Shown: positions 51,095-60,521 of the stretch, piece after piece
Numbering within the stretch: position 1 is the first letter of the stretch
How the letters are laid out: every line of letters begins with the position of its first letter
NCBI GenBank assembly: GCA_017432885.1
Contig: JAFRIE010000043.1
Coordinates: 1 to 64,000, forward strand
Source of the DNA: Erysipelotrichaceae bacterium
GTDB lineage: Bacteria > Bacillota_I > Bacilli_A > Erysipelotrichales > Erysipelotrichaceae
Reading direction: 5' to 3'
Length of the DNA: 64,000 nucleotides
The notes under the pieces: generated by a model
The model's input: only the letters and a program-made list of their open reading frames with translations
Told to the model about the DNA's origin: nothing
The model's database searches: none
Made by a program: the position numbers and the translations under genes

Positions 51095-54000
51095 GTGCTA
51101 CAGATCAGAAACATCTCCAAGACCTATCAGACAGGTTCCCTGATACAGACGGCGTTAGATCACGTCTCTTTTAATCTTAGAGATTCCGAATTCGTTGCCA
51201 TACTGGGACCTTCCGGTTCCGGAAAGACGACGCTGCTGAACATTATCGGCGGACTGGACCGCTACGACGAAGGCGATCTGATCATCAACGGCGTATCAAC
51301 AAAGGACTACAAGGACCGCGACTGGGATACCTACCGCAACCATGCGGTCGGGTTTGTCTTCCAGAGCTATAATCTCATTCCCCATCAGAACATTCTTTCC
51401 AACGTCGAACTGGCTCTGACCATTGCCGGGATCGGCAGAAAAGAAAGAAAAGAAAGGGCCCTGAAGGCGCTGGATGAAGTAGGTCTCAAGGATCAGGCCC
51501 ACAAGAGACCGAACCAGCTTTCCGGCGGACAGATGCAGCGTGTCGCCATCGCCAGAGCGCTGGTCAACGATCCGGACATCCTTTTGGCGGATAAACCGAC
51601 CGGAGCACTGGACTCCAAGACTTCTTTTCAGGTCATGGAACTTCTGAAGGAAGTTGCCAAAGACAGACTGGTCGTTATGGTCACCCACAACCCGGAACTG
51701 GCCCAGAAGTACGCCAGCCGCATCATCAATTTGAAGGACGGTCAGATCATCTCCGACAGCGATCCGTGCGAGGATCCGAAAAGGATCATTCAAAGACGCA
51801 GCAGGCCTTCCCGTAAGGCCCACATGTCTTATCTGACGGCTCTTTCTTTATCTTTTAATAATCTGCTTACCAAGAAAGGAAGGACGATCCTGACAGCTTT
51901 TGCGGGCTCTATCGGCATCATCGGTATTGCCCTGATCCTGGCTCTGTCTACCGGTTTCCAGAACTACATCAATGACATCCAGGAAGATACGATGTCCTCC
52001 TATCCGCTCACGATACAGTCAGAAACTTCCAATGTCTTTGGCGCCCTGATCTCTTCGCGTATTGAAGCCAGCGGTGAAGTCGAAGACGGTCTTGTCAGGG
52101 AACAGATGATGATCACTTCGATGATGAACTCGATCGGATCCAATGACCTTAAATCTTTCAAGTACTGGCTGGAAAACAGTAAGGATCTCTATGGCGATGA
52201 TCTGACCCATATCGGCTACACCTACTCGGTTTCCCCGCGCATCTATACCAGAGATGTGACCGGTGCCATCGTTCAGCTTAACCCGAATACACTGATGTCT
52301 TCGATCTATTCCGATTCGGCGGCTTCTTTACTGAGTTCGATCTCTTCGTCTTCTGCGATGGGTGTCTTTTCGGAATATGATTTTACCAAGCTGAAAGACA
52401 GCTGCGAACTGCTTAAAGGAGAATGGCCGGACCGTTACGACGAAGTTCTTCTCGTACTTCCGGACAAGGGCAGGATCGCCGATCTGATGGTCTATTCCCT
52501 GGGCTTAAGAGACAATTCGGAACTTAAGACTTTAATCTCCGATGTCATGGCCGGCAATGAATCTAAGATCAAGAACGATCCGATGACACTGACTTACGAT
52601 GATCTGCTGAATGTAAAACTAAAACTCGTCGATGTCTCGGACCTCTATAAATACAATGACAAATACGGTACCTATGAAGACATGTCTGACGACCGGGTCT
52701 ACATGAACAGACTCTTCGACAGCTCCGAGACTCTCAGAATCACCGGTGTTGCCTATGTCACAGGCGACAACGCATCGATAGCCGGTGTGCTCTACTGTCA
52801 CGAGCTGATCGAACACGTCATCGAGAAGGCTTCTGCTTCGAAGATCGTGGCAAAGCAGCTTGCCGACAGGGATGTCGATGTCTTTTCCGGTAACAGTTTC
52901 GATGAAGAAAACAAGAAACAAGACCTCGATTTCAACGACATGATCAGCGTGGATGAAGAGATACTGAAGAACGCCTTCAAGATCAATGTGGACCCTGACG
53001 ACTTCACTTTTGAAATGCTGTCGGAAGCCCAGATGCAGGCCATTGTCATGAACTCCGCCAGGACGGCTGCCCAGGCGATCGTCAACGCTCCGGACCGGAC
53101 GACCCTGCTTTCACTGTTCACGCTGCTCAATTCGACGATCCTCAACAATTCGATCAACGCCTATGAAGCCCTGCCGGATGTAGTCAGGGAAGAAGTCATA
53201 GACGGCAATTCCGTCAAGTATCTGCTGCTGAAAGAGGATAAACTCCAGATGGTCAGACAGGGCATTACCGGTGAAAACTACAAGACGGCTCTCAATAACA
53301 TCCTCAACAATCTGCCGGAAGGCATGAATGTACCGCCGGAGATTGCAGGTATGCTAAGGATGATGTTCACCGATAACGATTATGCCGGACTGGCCAGTGA
53401 TGTCGTAAAGATGTATGATGTCTATTTCAACGCTCTAAGATCGGTACCAGGATTTGATCCTGCAGACGCTTCGATCCTTTATGATGATTCAGATCCGAAC
53501 AATGTCCGCTATGGCTTCCCGCCGATTGCCAGAGGCCTGCTGATCGCGGCTGCCATTTCCGATGAAAGCGCCTTAAGCAATACGACATCCATCATTAACC
53601 GCATCATGAACGATTATGTCGTTGCCATGATCGCCGGCCAGATCGGCCTCGCTACAGGTGAAATGTTAAAACCGATGATGGAATCCTTCTCTTCGTTAAG
53701 TGATCTTTTCGATGAAGATTTCATAAGCGTAGATACCAGTGCTTTTGCGAAAGCTTTCCATTTCAATCTGGATGAAGAAGAACTGTCCAGACTCATGTCT
53801 TCGATGATGACCAGCGCTTCCGCTTCCTACTCGAACAATCTTATCAATCTCGGCTATCAGGATCTCGACGATCCGACGACGATCTCTTTATATTTCAAGG
53901 ACTTCGATGCCAAGGAACACTTCCTGTCCCTGCTCAAAGACTACAACGACAACGCGATCGATGATGACCATCGAATAAAATATACCGATTTCACCGGCAT

Positions 54001-54439
54001 CCTCATGTCTTCGGTACAGACCATCATCAATGCCGTAACCTATGTACTGATTGCTTTTGTCTCGATCTCCCTGGTCGTATCTTCGATCATGATCGCCGTT
54101 ATCACTCTGATCTCCGTTATGGAACGGACCAAAGAGATCGGTATTCTAAGAGCGATCGGCGCTTCCAAGCGCAACGTATCCTCGATCTTCTCCGCTGAAA
54201 CATTTATCATCGGTTTATTATCCGGCGTGATCGGTGTCAGCGTTTCCTGGCTCTTGATCATTCCGATAAACAAAATCATTCATTCTCTTACGGATATCGA
54301 CAACATCAATGCCGTTCTGGAACCGCGGGCAGCCATCGTCCTGGTCATCATAGCCGTCCTGCTGACGATCTTTGCGGGTTTCATCCCTTCCAAGAAAGCT
54401 TCCAGACAGGATCCGGTCATTGCCTTAAGAACAGAATAA
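51095..54439 (+). CDS. Giant MacB/FtsX-type ABC protein, Walker B Glu replaced by Lys
   Basis: A protein of 1114 residues. The ATPase domain (1-230) has [32 protein letters not shown] and VTHN. Walker B reads [12 protein letters not shown], where Lys167 (AAA at 51593-51595) replaces the usual catalytic Glu. A membrane helix follows (about 265-290), then a ~650-residue extracytoplasmic domain, then an FtsX block with three helices (about 970-1105) and the [18 protein letters not shown] loop. MacB-type proteins are mechanotransmitters for export or peptide resistance. The start is [17 protein letters not shown] is a normal family N-terminus. Confidence 0.9.
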   Translation: MLQIRNISKTYQTGSLIQTALDHVSFNLRDSEFVAILGPSGSGKTTLLNIIGGLDRYDEGDLIINGVSTKDYKDRDWDTYRNHAVGFVFQSYNLIPHQNILSNVELALTIAGIGRKERKERALKALDEVGLKDQAHKRPNQLSGGQMQRVAIARALVNDPDILLADKPTGALDSKTSFQVMELLKEVAKDRLVVMVTHNPELAQKYASRIINLKDGQIISDSDPCEDPKRIIQRRSRPSRKAHMSYLTALSLSFNNLLTKKGRTILTAFAGSIGIIGIALILALSTGFQNYINDIQEDTMSSYPLTIQSETSNVFGALISSRIEASGEVEDGLVREQMMITSMMNSIGSNDLKSFKYWLENSKDLYGDDLTHIGYTYSVSPRIYTRDVTGAIVQLNPNTLMSSIYSDSAASLLSSISSSSAMGVFSEYDFTKLKDSCELLKGEWPDRYDEVLLVLPDKGRIADLMVYSLGLRDNSELKTLISDVMAGNESKIKNDPMTLTYDDLLNVKLKLVDVSDLYKYNDKYGTYEDMSDDRVYMNRLFDSSETLRITGVAYVTGDNASIAGVLYCHELIEHVIEKASASKIVAKQLADRDVDVFSGNSFDEENKKQDLDFNDMISVDEEILKNAFKINVDPDDFTFEMLSEAQMQAIVMNSARTAAQAIVNAPDRTTLLSLFTLLNSTILNNSINAYEALPDVVREEVIDGNSVKYLLLKEDKLQMVRQGITGENYKTALNNILNNLPEGMNVPPEIAGMLRMMFTDNDYAGLASDVVKMYDVYFNALRSVPGFDPADASILYDDSDPNNVRYGFPPIARGLLIAAAISDESALSNTTSIINRIMNDYVVAMIAGQIGLATGEMLKPMMESFSSLSDLFDEDFISVDTSAFAKAFHFNLDEEELSRLMSSMMTSASASYSNNLINLGYQDLDDPTTISLYFKDFDAKEHFLSLLKDYNDNAIDDDHRIKYTDFTGILMSSVQTIINAVTYVLIAFVSISLVVSSIMIAVITLISVMERTKEIGILRAIGASKRNVSSIFSAETFIIGLLSGVIGVSVSWLLIIPINKIIHSLTDIDNINAVLEPRAAIVLVIIAVLLTIFAGFIPSKKASRQDPVIALRTE

Positions 54440-54460
54440 AAACAGCCCTCAGGCTGTTTT
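54439..54460. terminator. Bidirectional terminator
   Basis: AAAACAGCC, loop CTCA, GGCTGTTTT between the MacB-like gene and the amidotransferase gene. Confidence 0.8.
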
Positions 54461-55012
54461 ATTTTCAATGATTCGTAGATAGTTCCGGAAGATCTCGTCG
54501 CCGTATTCATTGCCTACATCCTCAGGATGGAACTGTACGGTATAGATCTTCTTTTCGATATTCTGGCTTGCCGCGTAGAAGCAGTTTTCACTCTCGGCGA
54601 TCTTCTTGAATCCCTCTGCCAGGGTAACGACTTCATCGTTGTGATGCATACTGACGATGTGGGATGCAGGAAGTCCTTCAAACAGAGGTGATGAAACGGT
54701 GTCGATACGGACCGGTTCATGTTCCGGGGTTTTGGCTCTTGTCACTTTGCCCCCCAGCATGTAGTGGACCAGCTGATGGCCGTAACAGATCCCCAGAATA
54801 GGAAGTCCGCATTCCAGTACGCTTCGCTCAGCCAGTTTGCCGCCGTCGTAGACCGTATCATAACTGCCGGTAAAGATGATCCCGTCACATCCTACTATTT
54901 CTTCCGCAGGTGTATTGTAAGGAAAATAGGAATACTCTGCACCGACTCTTTCCAAGGCTTCGCCGATCTTGTTGGTGAAGGTGCTCCTGAAATCAATGAT
55001 CGCGATCTTCAT
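54449..55012 (-). CDS. Class I glutamine amidotransferase, stand-alone
   Basis: A protein of 187 residues with GATase triad motifs: nucleophile Cys in LGICYGHQL, and His-Glu in VQFHPEDVG. It resembles the amidotransferase half of GMP synthase (SPLFEGLPASHIVSMHHNDEV), as in archaeal split GuaA, but no synthetase half is adjacent. It could be a peptidase-like or gamma-glutamyl-hydrolysing GATase. It overlaps the CDP-alcohol phosphatidyltransferase gene by four bases. Confidence 0.88.
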   Translation of the reverse strand: MKIAIIDFRSTFTNKIGEALERVGAEYSYFPYNTPAEEIVGCDGIIFTGSYDTVYDGGKLAERSVLECGLPILGICYGHQLVHYMLGGKVTRAKTPEHEPVRIDTVSSPLFEGLPASHIVSMHHNDEVVTLAEGFKKIAESENCFYAASQNIEKKIYTVQFHPEDVGNEYGDEIFRNYLRIIENKTA

Positions 55013-55524
55013 CCTTGTCCCTTCTTTCGAAATACATAGAACGACTCATTAACCGAGGAGATATACGCTACTGTCAGGATCAGCAGAGAATATGCGACCA
55101 GATAAGAATTTCTGACCATGAACGGCAGGAAGAACATCAGCAGTCCCGTTGCCTTGTTCAGATAGGTGTGTCTGCTGATCAGGGTCTTTTTTCCGATCCC
55201 TACCAGGATATACAGCAAAGCTCTGAAAGCCACTACAACATAGATCAGGATCCAGACATAGCCGGGAAGATATTTCTTCAGATACGGCCATACCTTCAGC
55301 ATCATAACCGTATAGAAGAAAAGATCGGATACGGTATCCAGTTTTGAACCGAAACTGCTTACGGTTTTTGTTTTACGGGCGACAAAGCCATCCAGAACAT
55401 CGGAAAGTCCGCACCAGACATAGACAAACATAAAAGGTTTTGACAGGACTTCCAGAAAAATCAGCGCTGTCGTAGCGATGATCCTGCTGCCTGTGATCAG
55501 ATTTGCCAGATTTTGAATCAACAT
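55009..55524 (-). CDS. CDP-alcohol phosphatidyltransferase
   Basis: An integral membrane protein of 171 residues with the CDP-OH-P signature: GLSDVLDGFVARKTKTVSSFGSKLDTVSD fits D-G-x2-A-R-x8-G-x3-D-x3-D. It makes a phospholipid from CDP-diacylglycerol and an alcohol; glycerol phosphate (PgsA-type) is likely but not certain. The start codon has no ribosome site and follows an extended -10 box by nine bases. Confidence 0.9.
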   Translation of the reverse strand: MLIQNLANLITGSRIIATTALIFLEVLSKPFMFVYVWCGLSDVLDGFVARKTKTVSSFGSKLDTVSDLFFYTVMMLKVWPYLKKYLPGYVWILIYVVVAFRALLYILVGIGKKTLISRHTYLNKATGLLMFFLPFMVRNSYLVAYSLLILTVAYISSVNESFYVFRKKGQG

Positions 55525-55533
55525 ACAAATATG

Positions 55534-55542
55534 ATTATAACA
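55534..55542 (-). promoter_or_regulatory. Extended -10 promoter, near-leaderless
   Basis: TGTTATAAT on the minus strand (TGn plus perfect TATAAT), nine bases before the ATG at 55524. Confidence 0.55.
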
Positions 55543-55608
55543 AATCTATTTCAAAATGAAATTAAGAAGATTTTAAGTTCAGGAAGAAAAGAACGGGGTT
55601 TTGAAATA

Positions 55609-55617
55609 TGGTATAGT
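55609..55617 (+). promoter_or_regulatory. Extended -10 promoter of the cysK-like gene
   Basis: TGGTATAGT (TGn plus TATAGT), 11 bases before the ATG at 55629; predicted 5' leader about five bases, no ribosome site. Confidence 0.5.
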
Positions 55618-55628
55618 AATAGACGGAT

Positions 55629-56549
55629 ATGATATACGATTCGGCTTTGGAAGCGATAGGCAATACGCCTTTGATCCGATTAAACAGGATAGGCGATGAA
55701 GACTGCGCCCAGATCTATGTGAAATATGAAGCGGTAAATATCGGCGGTTCGATCAAGACCAGAACGGCTTTTCACATGATCGAAGATGCGGAAAGAAAAG
55801 GCCTGCTGAATGAATATTCCGTGATCGTAGAATGCACTTCAGGCAATCAGGGGATCGCGCTGGCGATGATCGGTGCTGTCAAAGGATACAGGGTCATTAT
55901 CGTCATGCCGGACTCGGTATCGGTGGAGAGAAGGAAACTGATCGAACAGTACGGTGCCCAGATCCGGCTCGTACACGATGAAGGAAATATCGGAGAATGC
56001 ATCGAGAAGTGCCAGCGAATCGTAGAAAATACGGCCAGGGAAGATCCTTACGTCTTCGTTCCGGCTCAGTTCGACAATCCGGCCAACGTGGAAGCCCAGC
56101 GCAATACAGGTCTGGAGATCCTGAACGATCTGCATCAAGTCGACGGTTTCTGTTCCGGCATTGGAACGGGCGGGACGCTGACGGGAATCGGCGAAATATT
56201 GCGGAAACAAAATCCGGATATGACCATCTGGGCGGTAGAACCGGAAGATGCGGCTATTCTGTCGGGTCTGCCGATCGGAAGTCATATGCAGATGGGAATC
56301 GGAGACGGCGTGATTCCTTCCATCCTGAACCGGAAGATCTATGACGAGATCGTTATCATCTCCGATGAGGAAGCCATCAATATGAGTAAAGAGCTGGCAA
56401 AAAAAGAGGGTCTGCTATGCGGTATCTCTTCCGGAACCAACGTAGCCGCAGCTGTGAAGCTCGCCCGGAAATTAGGCAAAGGAAAAAATGTTGTAACCGT
56501 TCTGCCGGATACAGGGGAACGTTACTACTCCACGCCATTGTTTGACTAA
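55629..56549 (+). CDS. cysK: Cysteine synthase-family PLP enzyme (CysK paralogue)
   Basis: A fold-type II PLP protein of 306 residues. The Schiff-base Lys is in GGSIKTRTA (usual CysK: GSVKDR), the substrate loop is TSGNQGIALA (usual TSGNTG), and the phosphate loop is GIGTGGTLTG. It probably makes cysteine or a related beta-substituted alanine from O-acetylserine or a similar donor. The altered Lys neighbour and the Thr-to-Gln change in the substrate loop suggest a different substrate preference. No cysE is adjacent. Confidence 0.87.
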   Translation: MIYDSALEAIGNTPLIRLNRIGDEDCAQIYVKYEAVNIGGSIKTRTAFHMIEDAERKGLLNEYSVIVECTSGNQGIALAMIGAVKGYRVIIVMPDSVSVERRKLIEQYGAQIRLVHDEGNIGECIEKCQRIVENTAREDPYVFVPAQFDNPANVEAQRNTGLEILNDLHQVDGFCSGIGTGGTLTGIGEILRKQNPDMTIWAVEPEDAAILSGLPIGSHMQMGIGDGVIPSILNRKIYDEIVIISDEEAINMSKELAKKEGLLCGISSGTNVAAAVKLARKLGKGKNVVTVLPDTGERYYSTPLFD

Positions 56550-56555
56550 TTAAAT

Positions 56556-56577
56556 ACCGCCATTCGGCGGTTTTTTT
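56556..56577 (+). terminator. Terminator of the cysK-like gene
   Basis: ACCGCC, loop ATTC, GGCGGT, T-run. Confidence 0.85.
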
Positions 56578-57817
56578 ATACTTTTCGGATTTCCGTAATG
56601 ACCCAGTCGTCATGGACCAGATCGTAGGCACTTCCGCAGTGCGGACAATGCTTTTCATGCAGGGCATCGAAGCTTCCGCCACAGTTTGGACACTGGATAC
56701 GAAGCAGGCTGAAACCGGGATCGGTAAAAGATCCGTTTTCCCGTTCGACGGTCAGCAGGTAGTTTTCGTCTTTATGATAGATGTGGCCTTTTTCGTAGGT
56801 ATTTCTTAGAAAGGCCTTGATCCGGATCTGTGTCGTGTTTTCGCCGATGCGAACATCTTTCAGCTGCAGAGCGCCACGATACTGGATATCGATCAGATCA
56901 TCCAAAGCAGAAAGATCCTGATGACCGGTATAGATGCTCAGGGAATCCCGGTCTCTGGAATAGGCGATCGTCCGGAACAGTGACAGGATCCTCCCTTCAA
57001 AATACTCGAATGAGAATCCCGGATCGACGGATTCGAGTTTCTTCGTCAGTTTCTTCCGGGTATTCAGTCCCGGCAGCAGCGACAGCGATTTTCCCGCTTC
57101 ATGAAAGACTTTGACTGCGAGAAACAGACTGCTGCCCATATAGGCGATGAAAGCGAAGACGCCACCGTAGAGTCCGCCCATGAACAGCGCCCCCAGGATA
57201 CGGAAATACCACACATATTCCTTAAAACTAAACAGGAAGGCAACAAAAATCAGCAGTCCTGCCGTTATTCCGACAATGATCATTCTTCTTTTAAGACGAT
57301 CCATCAGGCTCGCCCTCTCGACGATATTGTTGACCATGTAGGACGAAGTGAAGCAGGGATAACTGTCATCCGTTTCAAAGACCGTTGAGCAGTACGGACA
57401 GCCGTCGTTAAGCTCACTCAGTAAAGTCTGATGACCGCAGTTGGGACAGGTACATAGATGATCCACGTAGTTCTTCTTATCCAGAAGACAGCCGTAGAAA
57501 GTAACAGGTGTTTTATATTTCTTGAGGATCTTTTCCCCGTTCCGGTAAGTCGTCATACGGTTTCCTTCGCGGTAAAGGATCCTGGCTTCATAAGGATCGC
57601 CTTCTTTCAGAAGAGAACCCTTGATCTCGTCTTTCACGTGCTCATAACATTCCTCCGCCGTAATCCCTTTTTCCTGCAGACGCTTCTTCTGTGCATTCAG
57701 ACAGTAGCGCAGTTCCCGGGAGGCGTATTTCAGACCCTTGCCATACAGCGTCCATTCGTGATAGCTGTCCAGGAAAGCGTCCAGATAATAAGAAGATAAA
57801 CTTTTGTTTTCATCCAT
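56576..57817 (-). CDS. Zinc-ribbon membrane protein with Tim44-like domain
   Basis: A protein of 413 residues. The first zinc ribbon CPNCG with CPYC is at about residues 123-142. Two or three membrane helices (about 178-245) follow, then a Tim44-like region (DPGFSFEYFEGRILSLFRTIAYSRD). The C-terminus has a second zinc ribbon (CPNCGGSF and CPHCGSAYD). The architecture is known in Firmicutes as an uncharacterised zinc-ribbon/TIM44-like family. It is divergent from the Hsp20 gene. Ribosome site AAGGTGA. Confidence 0.8.
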   Translation of the reverse strand: MDENKSLSSYYLDAFLDSYHEWTLYGKGLKYASRELRYCLNAQKKRLQEKGITAEECYEHVKDEIKGSLLKEGDPYEARILYREGNRMTTYRNGEKILKKYKTPVTFYGCLLDKKNYVDHLCTCPNCGHQTLLSELNDGCPYCSTVFETDDSYPCFTSSYMVNNIVERASLMDRLKRRMIIVGITAGLLIFVAFLFSFKEYVWYFRILGALFMGGLYGGVFAFIAYMGSSLFLAVKVFHEAGKSLSLLPGLNTRKKLTKKLESVDPGFSFEYFEGRILSLFRTIAYSRDRDSLSIYTGHQDLSALDDLIDIQYRGALQLKDVRIGENTTQIRIKAFLRNTYEKGHIYHKDENYLLTVERENGSFTDPGFSLLRIQCPNCGGSFDALHEKHCPHCGSAYDLVHDDWVITEIRKV

Positions 57818-57877
57818 AAACAGTCACCTTTTCTTCATTATAACACCGACAGATTTAGCACTCTTTTATCACGATTG

Positions 57878-57904
57878 TTAGCACTTTATACTTGACAGTG
57901 CTAA
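57878..57904. promoter_or_regulatory. CIRCE operator (HrcA binding site)
   Basis: TTAGCACTT, nine bases, CAGTGCTAA matches the CIRCE consensus TTAGCACTC-N9-GAGTGCTAA with the end base of each arm changed symmetrically. It covers the -35 of the Hsp20 promoter. An extra half-site TTAGCACTC lies at 57855-57863. Confidence 0.9.
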
Positions 57905-57919
57905 ACAATGTGCTATGAT
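57892..57919 (+). promoter_or_regulatory. Sigma-A promoter of the Hsp20 gene
   Basis: TTGACA (perfect), 16 bases, TATGAT, inside and just after the CIRCE element. Confidence 0.8.
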
Positions 57920-57962
57920 ATAGGTGTAGGGTGAAAAGATCCCTAAACAGGAGGTAAGTGAA

Positions 57963-58379
57963 ATGAAATATTATCCTAGAAACTACAATGTATTTGATGA
58001 AATGTTTGATGACTTCTTCCCGAAAGAAGCAATATATACCAGCAATGTCATGAGAACTGATGTATATGAAAAAGACGGCTATTACAACCTGGATATTGAA
58101 CTTCCTGGCTATAACAAGGAAGATGTCACTATGGAGATCATGGACGGCTATCTGAATGTTAAGGCCAACCACAACGTAAGCAACGAAGAGAAGGATGCCA
58201 AGGGCAATCTGATCCGTTCGGAAAGAAGATTCGGTTCCTGCTCAAGAAGCTTCTATGTCGGTGAAAATATCAAGGCCGAAGATGTCAAGGCGAAATTCGA
58301 CAACGGCATTCTGAACATCGTTATGCCTTCCAAGGAACAGAAATCCATTGAAACAAAACAGACCGTAAATATCGAATAA
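57963..58379 (+). CDS. hsp20: Hsp20/alpha-crystallin small heat-shock protein
   Basis: A protein of 138 residues. The alpha-crystallin domain spans about residues 30-125: MRTDVYEKDGYYNLDIELPGYNKEDV, GSCSRSFYVGENI and the FDNGILNIVMPS strand. It is an ATP-independent holdase that binds unfolding proteins. Expression is predicted to be repressed by HrcA via the CIRCE overlapping its promoter. The ribosome site is AGGAGG. Confidence 0.95.
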   Translation: MKYYPRNYNVFDEMFDDFFPKEAIYTSNVMRTDVYEKDGYYNLDIELPGYNKEDVTMEIMDGYLNVKANHNVSNEEKDAKGNLIRSERRFGSCSRSFYVGENIKAEDVKAKFDNGILNIVMPSKEQKSIETKQTVNIE

Positions 58380-58381
58380 AG

Positions 58382-58404
58382 AAAACGTCCTTTACGGACG
58401 TTTT
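58382..58404 (+). terminator. Terminator of hsp20
   Basis: AAAACGTCC, loop TTTAC, GGACGTTTT. Confidence 0.8.
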
Positions 58405-58410
58405 TCTTAG

Positions 58411-58435
58411 AAAAAGGCATCCAGGATGCCTTTTT
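58411..58435 (-). terminator. Terminator of the DUF3842 operon
   Basis: AAAAAGGCAT and ATGCCTTTTT, back to back with the hsp20 terminator. Confidence 0.75.
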
Positions 58436-58838
58436 ATATTATTTCCTTCAGCTTTGTAACGGTTTCTTTCACCATTTCATTCATACTCAGGTTCTTAACA
58501 CCGACGACCTGATTGTCACAATGACTGACCGGAAGCAGCAGCTTAAGAGCTTTGCTTTGACCGATAGCCGTTGCCATAGCCGGAGTGATTTCTCCCAGCA
58601 GTGAATCGGCAGAAACGATGGCGATCGGTCCGATGATCACATCCGCATCCCGGCAGGCCACGATGACCGGATTCTCACCCGTTGCGCCCTGAGAGGCTCC
58701 TGCCTTCAACATGGCACTGGTGGCGATACTGTTGGTCCCGATCGCATAGAGATCCAATGAGAGTTCTTCTTTACAGATCGCTTCTACGATCATCTGTCCG
58801 AGTCTTCCGCCCTGTCCATCAATTACAACGATTTTCAT
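58434..58838 (-). CDS. DUF3842 family protein
   Basis: A protein of 134 residues: MKIVVIDGQGGRLGQMIVEAI with a Rossmann-like glycine loop, YAIGTNSIATSAMLKAGA and LLPVSHCDNQVVGV. This conserved Clostridia/Firmicutes family has no known function. It starts directly after the stop of the thioredoxin-like lipoprotein gene. Confidence 0.88.
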   Translation of the reverse strand: MKIVVIDGQGGRLGQMIVEAICKEELSLDLYAIGTNSIATSAMLKAGASQGATGENPVIVACRDADVIIGPIAIVSADSLLGEITPAMATAIGQSKALKLLLPVSHCDNQVVGVKNLSMNEMVKETVTKLKEII

Positions 58839-59570
58839 CTATTCCTCACTTATCCCGAAGAAAGCCCGAAACAGGGTCTCTTCCTCTCTTATGATTTCAT
58901 CTGTCAGTTCCTGTCTGGAATCTTCCTGCAGACCGGAGATCCCTTCCGTAAACCGAACGAGCCGTCCGTCTTCCACATAGAAGAAATTCGGCGCATAGAT
59001 CCGTTTCTCGCCCACCGGGATCTTCCCGCCTTGATCATCGCTTAATGTATAATCCGTCAGGAATGCATCCCATTCCTGTAACAGCCGGTAGTAGGTTTCA
59101 TCCGCCTGCCGTTCCTGTTTCAGTTCTCCATCTTCATAGACATATTTATCCCGCAGGACCTCGTTGCCTTCCTCATCCCAAATCTGCAGATAATAGATCT
59201 TCTCTATCCCTGCTTCTTTGGAAAGATCGATCGCTTTCTCGATCACGCTGCGGCACCACGGACACATCTCATCGCCGACATAGACATAGAAACTTTCCTT
59301 TTCTTCGATCCTTCTGACGATATCTTCCGCCGTAGTTTCCACAAAAGGATGATCCTCTGGAATCGCGATTTCCCGGTAAGGCAGACCTGCCTTGTTTTCC
59401 TGATGATTCAAAGACTCGTATGCTTCTTTGAAATCCAGTGTATCATTCTGTATTTCCTCCGTTCCGCAGTCCTCCGCAAGATCACAGGCTTTAGGAACAT
59501 CGGATTCTCCTCTTTTCCCGCAGCTACACAAAAGCAGCAGACACAGGACAACGAGCCATCTCTTATTCAT
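58839..59570 (-). CDS. Thioredoxin-fold lipoprotein
   Basis: A protein of 243 residues with a lipoprotein signal (RWLVVLCLLLLCSC, lipobox Cys near residue 17) and a thioredoxin-like domain, whose redox-active motif is CPWC within YVYVGDEMCPWCRSVIEKAI (about residues 100-110). It is likely an extracytoplasmic thiol oxidoreductase or periplasmic-type Trx. The C-terminal part reads APNFFYVEDGRLVRFTEG, the cis-Pro-like strand of the fold. It overlaps the ECF S-component gene by eight bases. Confidence 0.8.
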   Translation of the reverse strand: MNKRWLVVLCLLLLCSCGKRGESDVPKACDLAEDCGTEEIQNDTLDFKEAYESLNHQENKAGLPYREIAIPEDHPFVETTAEDIVRRIEEKESFYVYVGDEMCPWCRSVIEKAIDLSKEAGIEKIYYLQIWDEEGNEVLRDKYVYEDGELKQERQADETYYRLLQEWDAFLTDYTLSDDQGGKIPVGEKRIYAPNFFYVEDGRLVRFTEGISGLQEDSRQELTDEIIREEETLFRAFFGISEE

Positions 59571-60138
59571 CTTTCGGCAGCCTAGGCAGAAAACTCTTAT
59601 AAAGAGCCAGATACAGGATCACTGATACAAAAACACAGGCAACCGCATTGATGGCTGTCGTACCTGCGACCCAGGTCGCGATGATCTTGGCAGCTTCCTG
59701 CGGAATGCCCAGGATGTAGTTCCGGTAGAAATAGCCGACGATCGGATCAGCCAGGACATTGAATCCAAGTCCGGCAATGGCAGAAACGGTAGCTGCGCCG
59801 ATGATCTCCTTGCGGTCGGTCTTATCTTTCAGATGGAACTGTTTTGCCACCGTTCCGGAAATAAAGCCGATCAGAAACTTCAGCAGGAAAGTCTTAGGAG
59901 CAGAGGTGATGTATCTCGGATCAAGGACATCGGCGATCGAAAGACCGATCGCTCCGGCCAGACCGCCGTAGAGAGGCCCAAGGAACCAGGAAGACAGGAC
60001 CACTACCGCATTGGCGATATGAATGGCAGTCGAGGTTCCGGCTGTTACCGGGATCGTGATCTTGCCGTAGGTAAATGCCACGTAGTTGATGACCGCAAAC
60101 ATGGCTGCATAAACCAGTTTTCTTGTTTTTACATTCAT
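59563..60138 (-). CDS. ECF transporter S component
   Basis: A protein of 191 residues with about six membrane helices and the ECF S-component N-terminus MNVKTRKLVYAAMFAVINYVAF, plus the VNALVCxx-like segment replaced by HIANAVVVLSSWFLGPLYGGLAGAIGLSIAD. It captures a vitamin or metabolite for a shared energising module encoded elsewhere. The substrate cannot be read from sequence, and no riboswitch is visible upstream. Confidence 0.88.
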   Translation of the reverse strand: MNVKTRKLVYAAMFAVINYVAFTYGKITIPVTAGTSTAIHIANAVVVLSSWFLGPLYGGLAGAIGLSIADVLDPRYITSAPKTFLLKFLIGFISGTVAKQFHLKDKTDRKEIIGAATVSAIAGLGFNVLADPIVGYFYRNYILGIPQEAAKIIATWVAGTTAINAVACVFVSVILYLALYKSFLPRLPKDE

Positions 60139-60167
60139 AGATTTACTCCTTTCCTATCTCCTCATTC

Positions 60168-60196
60168 ATTCTAGCCGTATTACCCTCCATCAGCAA
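60168..60196 (-). promoter_or_regulatory. Possible promoter of the ECF S-component operon
   Basis: On the minus strand TTGCTG, 17 bases, TAGAAT (60173-60168), followed by AAGGAG before the ATG at 60138. Confidence 0.35.
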
Positions 60197-60206
60197 CACA
60201 AATGCA

Positions 60207-60521
60207 TTAGAATCCAAACTTGCTGAAAAGACTCTGAATCTTCTCCATGACGCTTTTGACGGAATCCAGAAGAGAGATCGTTTCCTCGTTCACAATGCTG
60301 TTGACTTTATCGCTCAGACCTTCGACCTGTTCCACGAACCGGTTGTAGCGGTCGATGACAGCTACGATTTTCGGCACATAAATGTACGCAAAAACGGCGA
60401 TCGTCAGAAACAGCAGGATGTAGATGCCGTAACGGACATAACGGATCTTGTCGTTCCGACGTTTTTCTTTTACCAGTTCCATCAGCAGTTCATGATCGTT
60501 CATTTCACTATAGTCTTTCAT
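60207..60521 (-). CDS. Hypothetical single-span membrane protein with coiled-coil
   Basis: A protein of 104 residues: a charged N-terminus, one helix (YGIYILLFLTIAVFAYIYV, about 31-49) and a helical tail (RYNRFVEQVEGLSDKVNSIVNEETISLLDSVKSVMEKIQSLF) with heptad-like spacing. No known family. It overlaps the tag gene by four bases (ATGA). Confidence 0.7.
   Translation of the reverse strand: MKDYSEMNDHELLMELVKEKRRNDKIRYVRYGIYILLFLTIAVFAYIYVPKIVAVIDRYNRFVEQVEGLSDKVNSIVNEETISLLDSVKSVMEKIQSLFSKFGF

Noticed and set aside
60139..60206. Riboswitch before the ECF S component
   Set aside because: Only 68 bases, no recognisable conserved riboswitch core; a plain promoter explains it.
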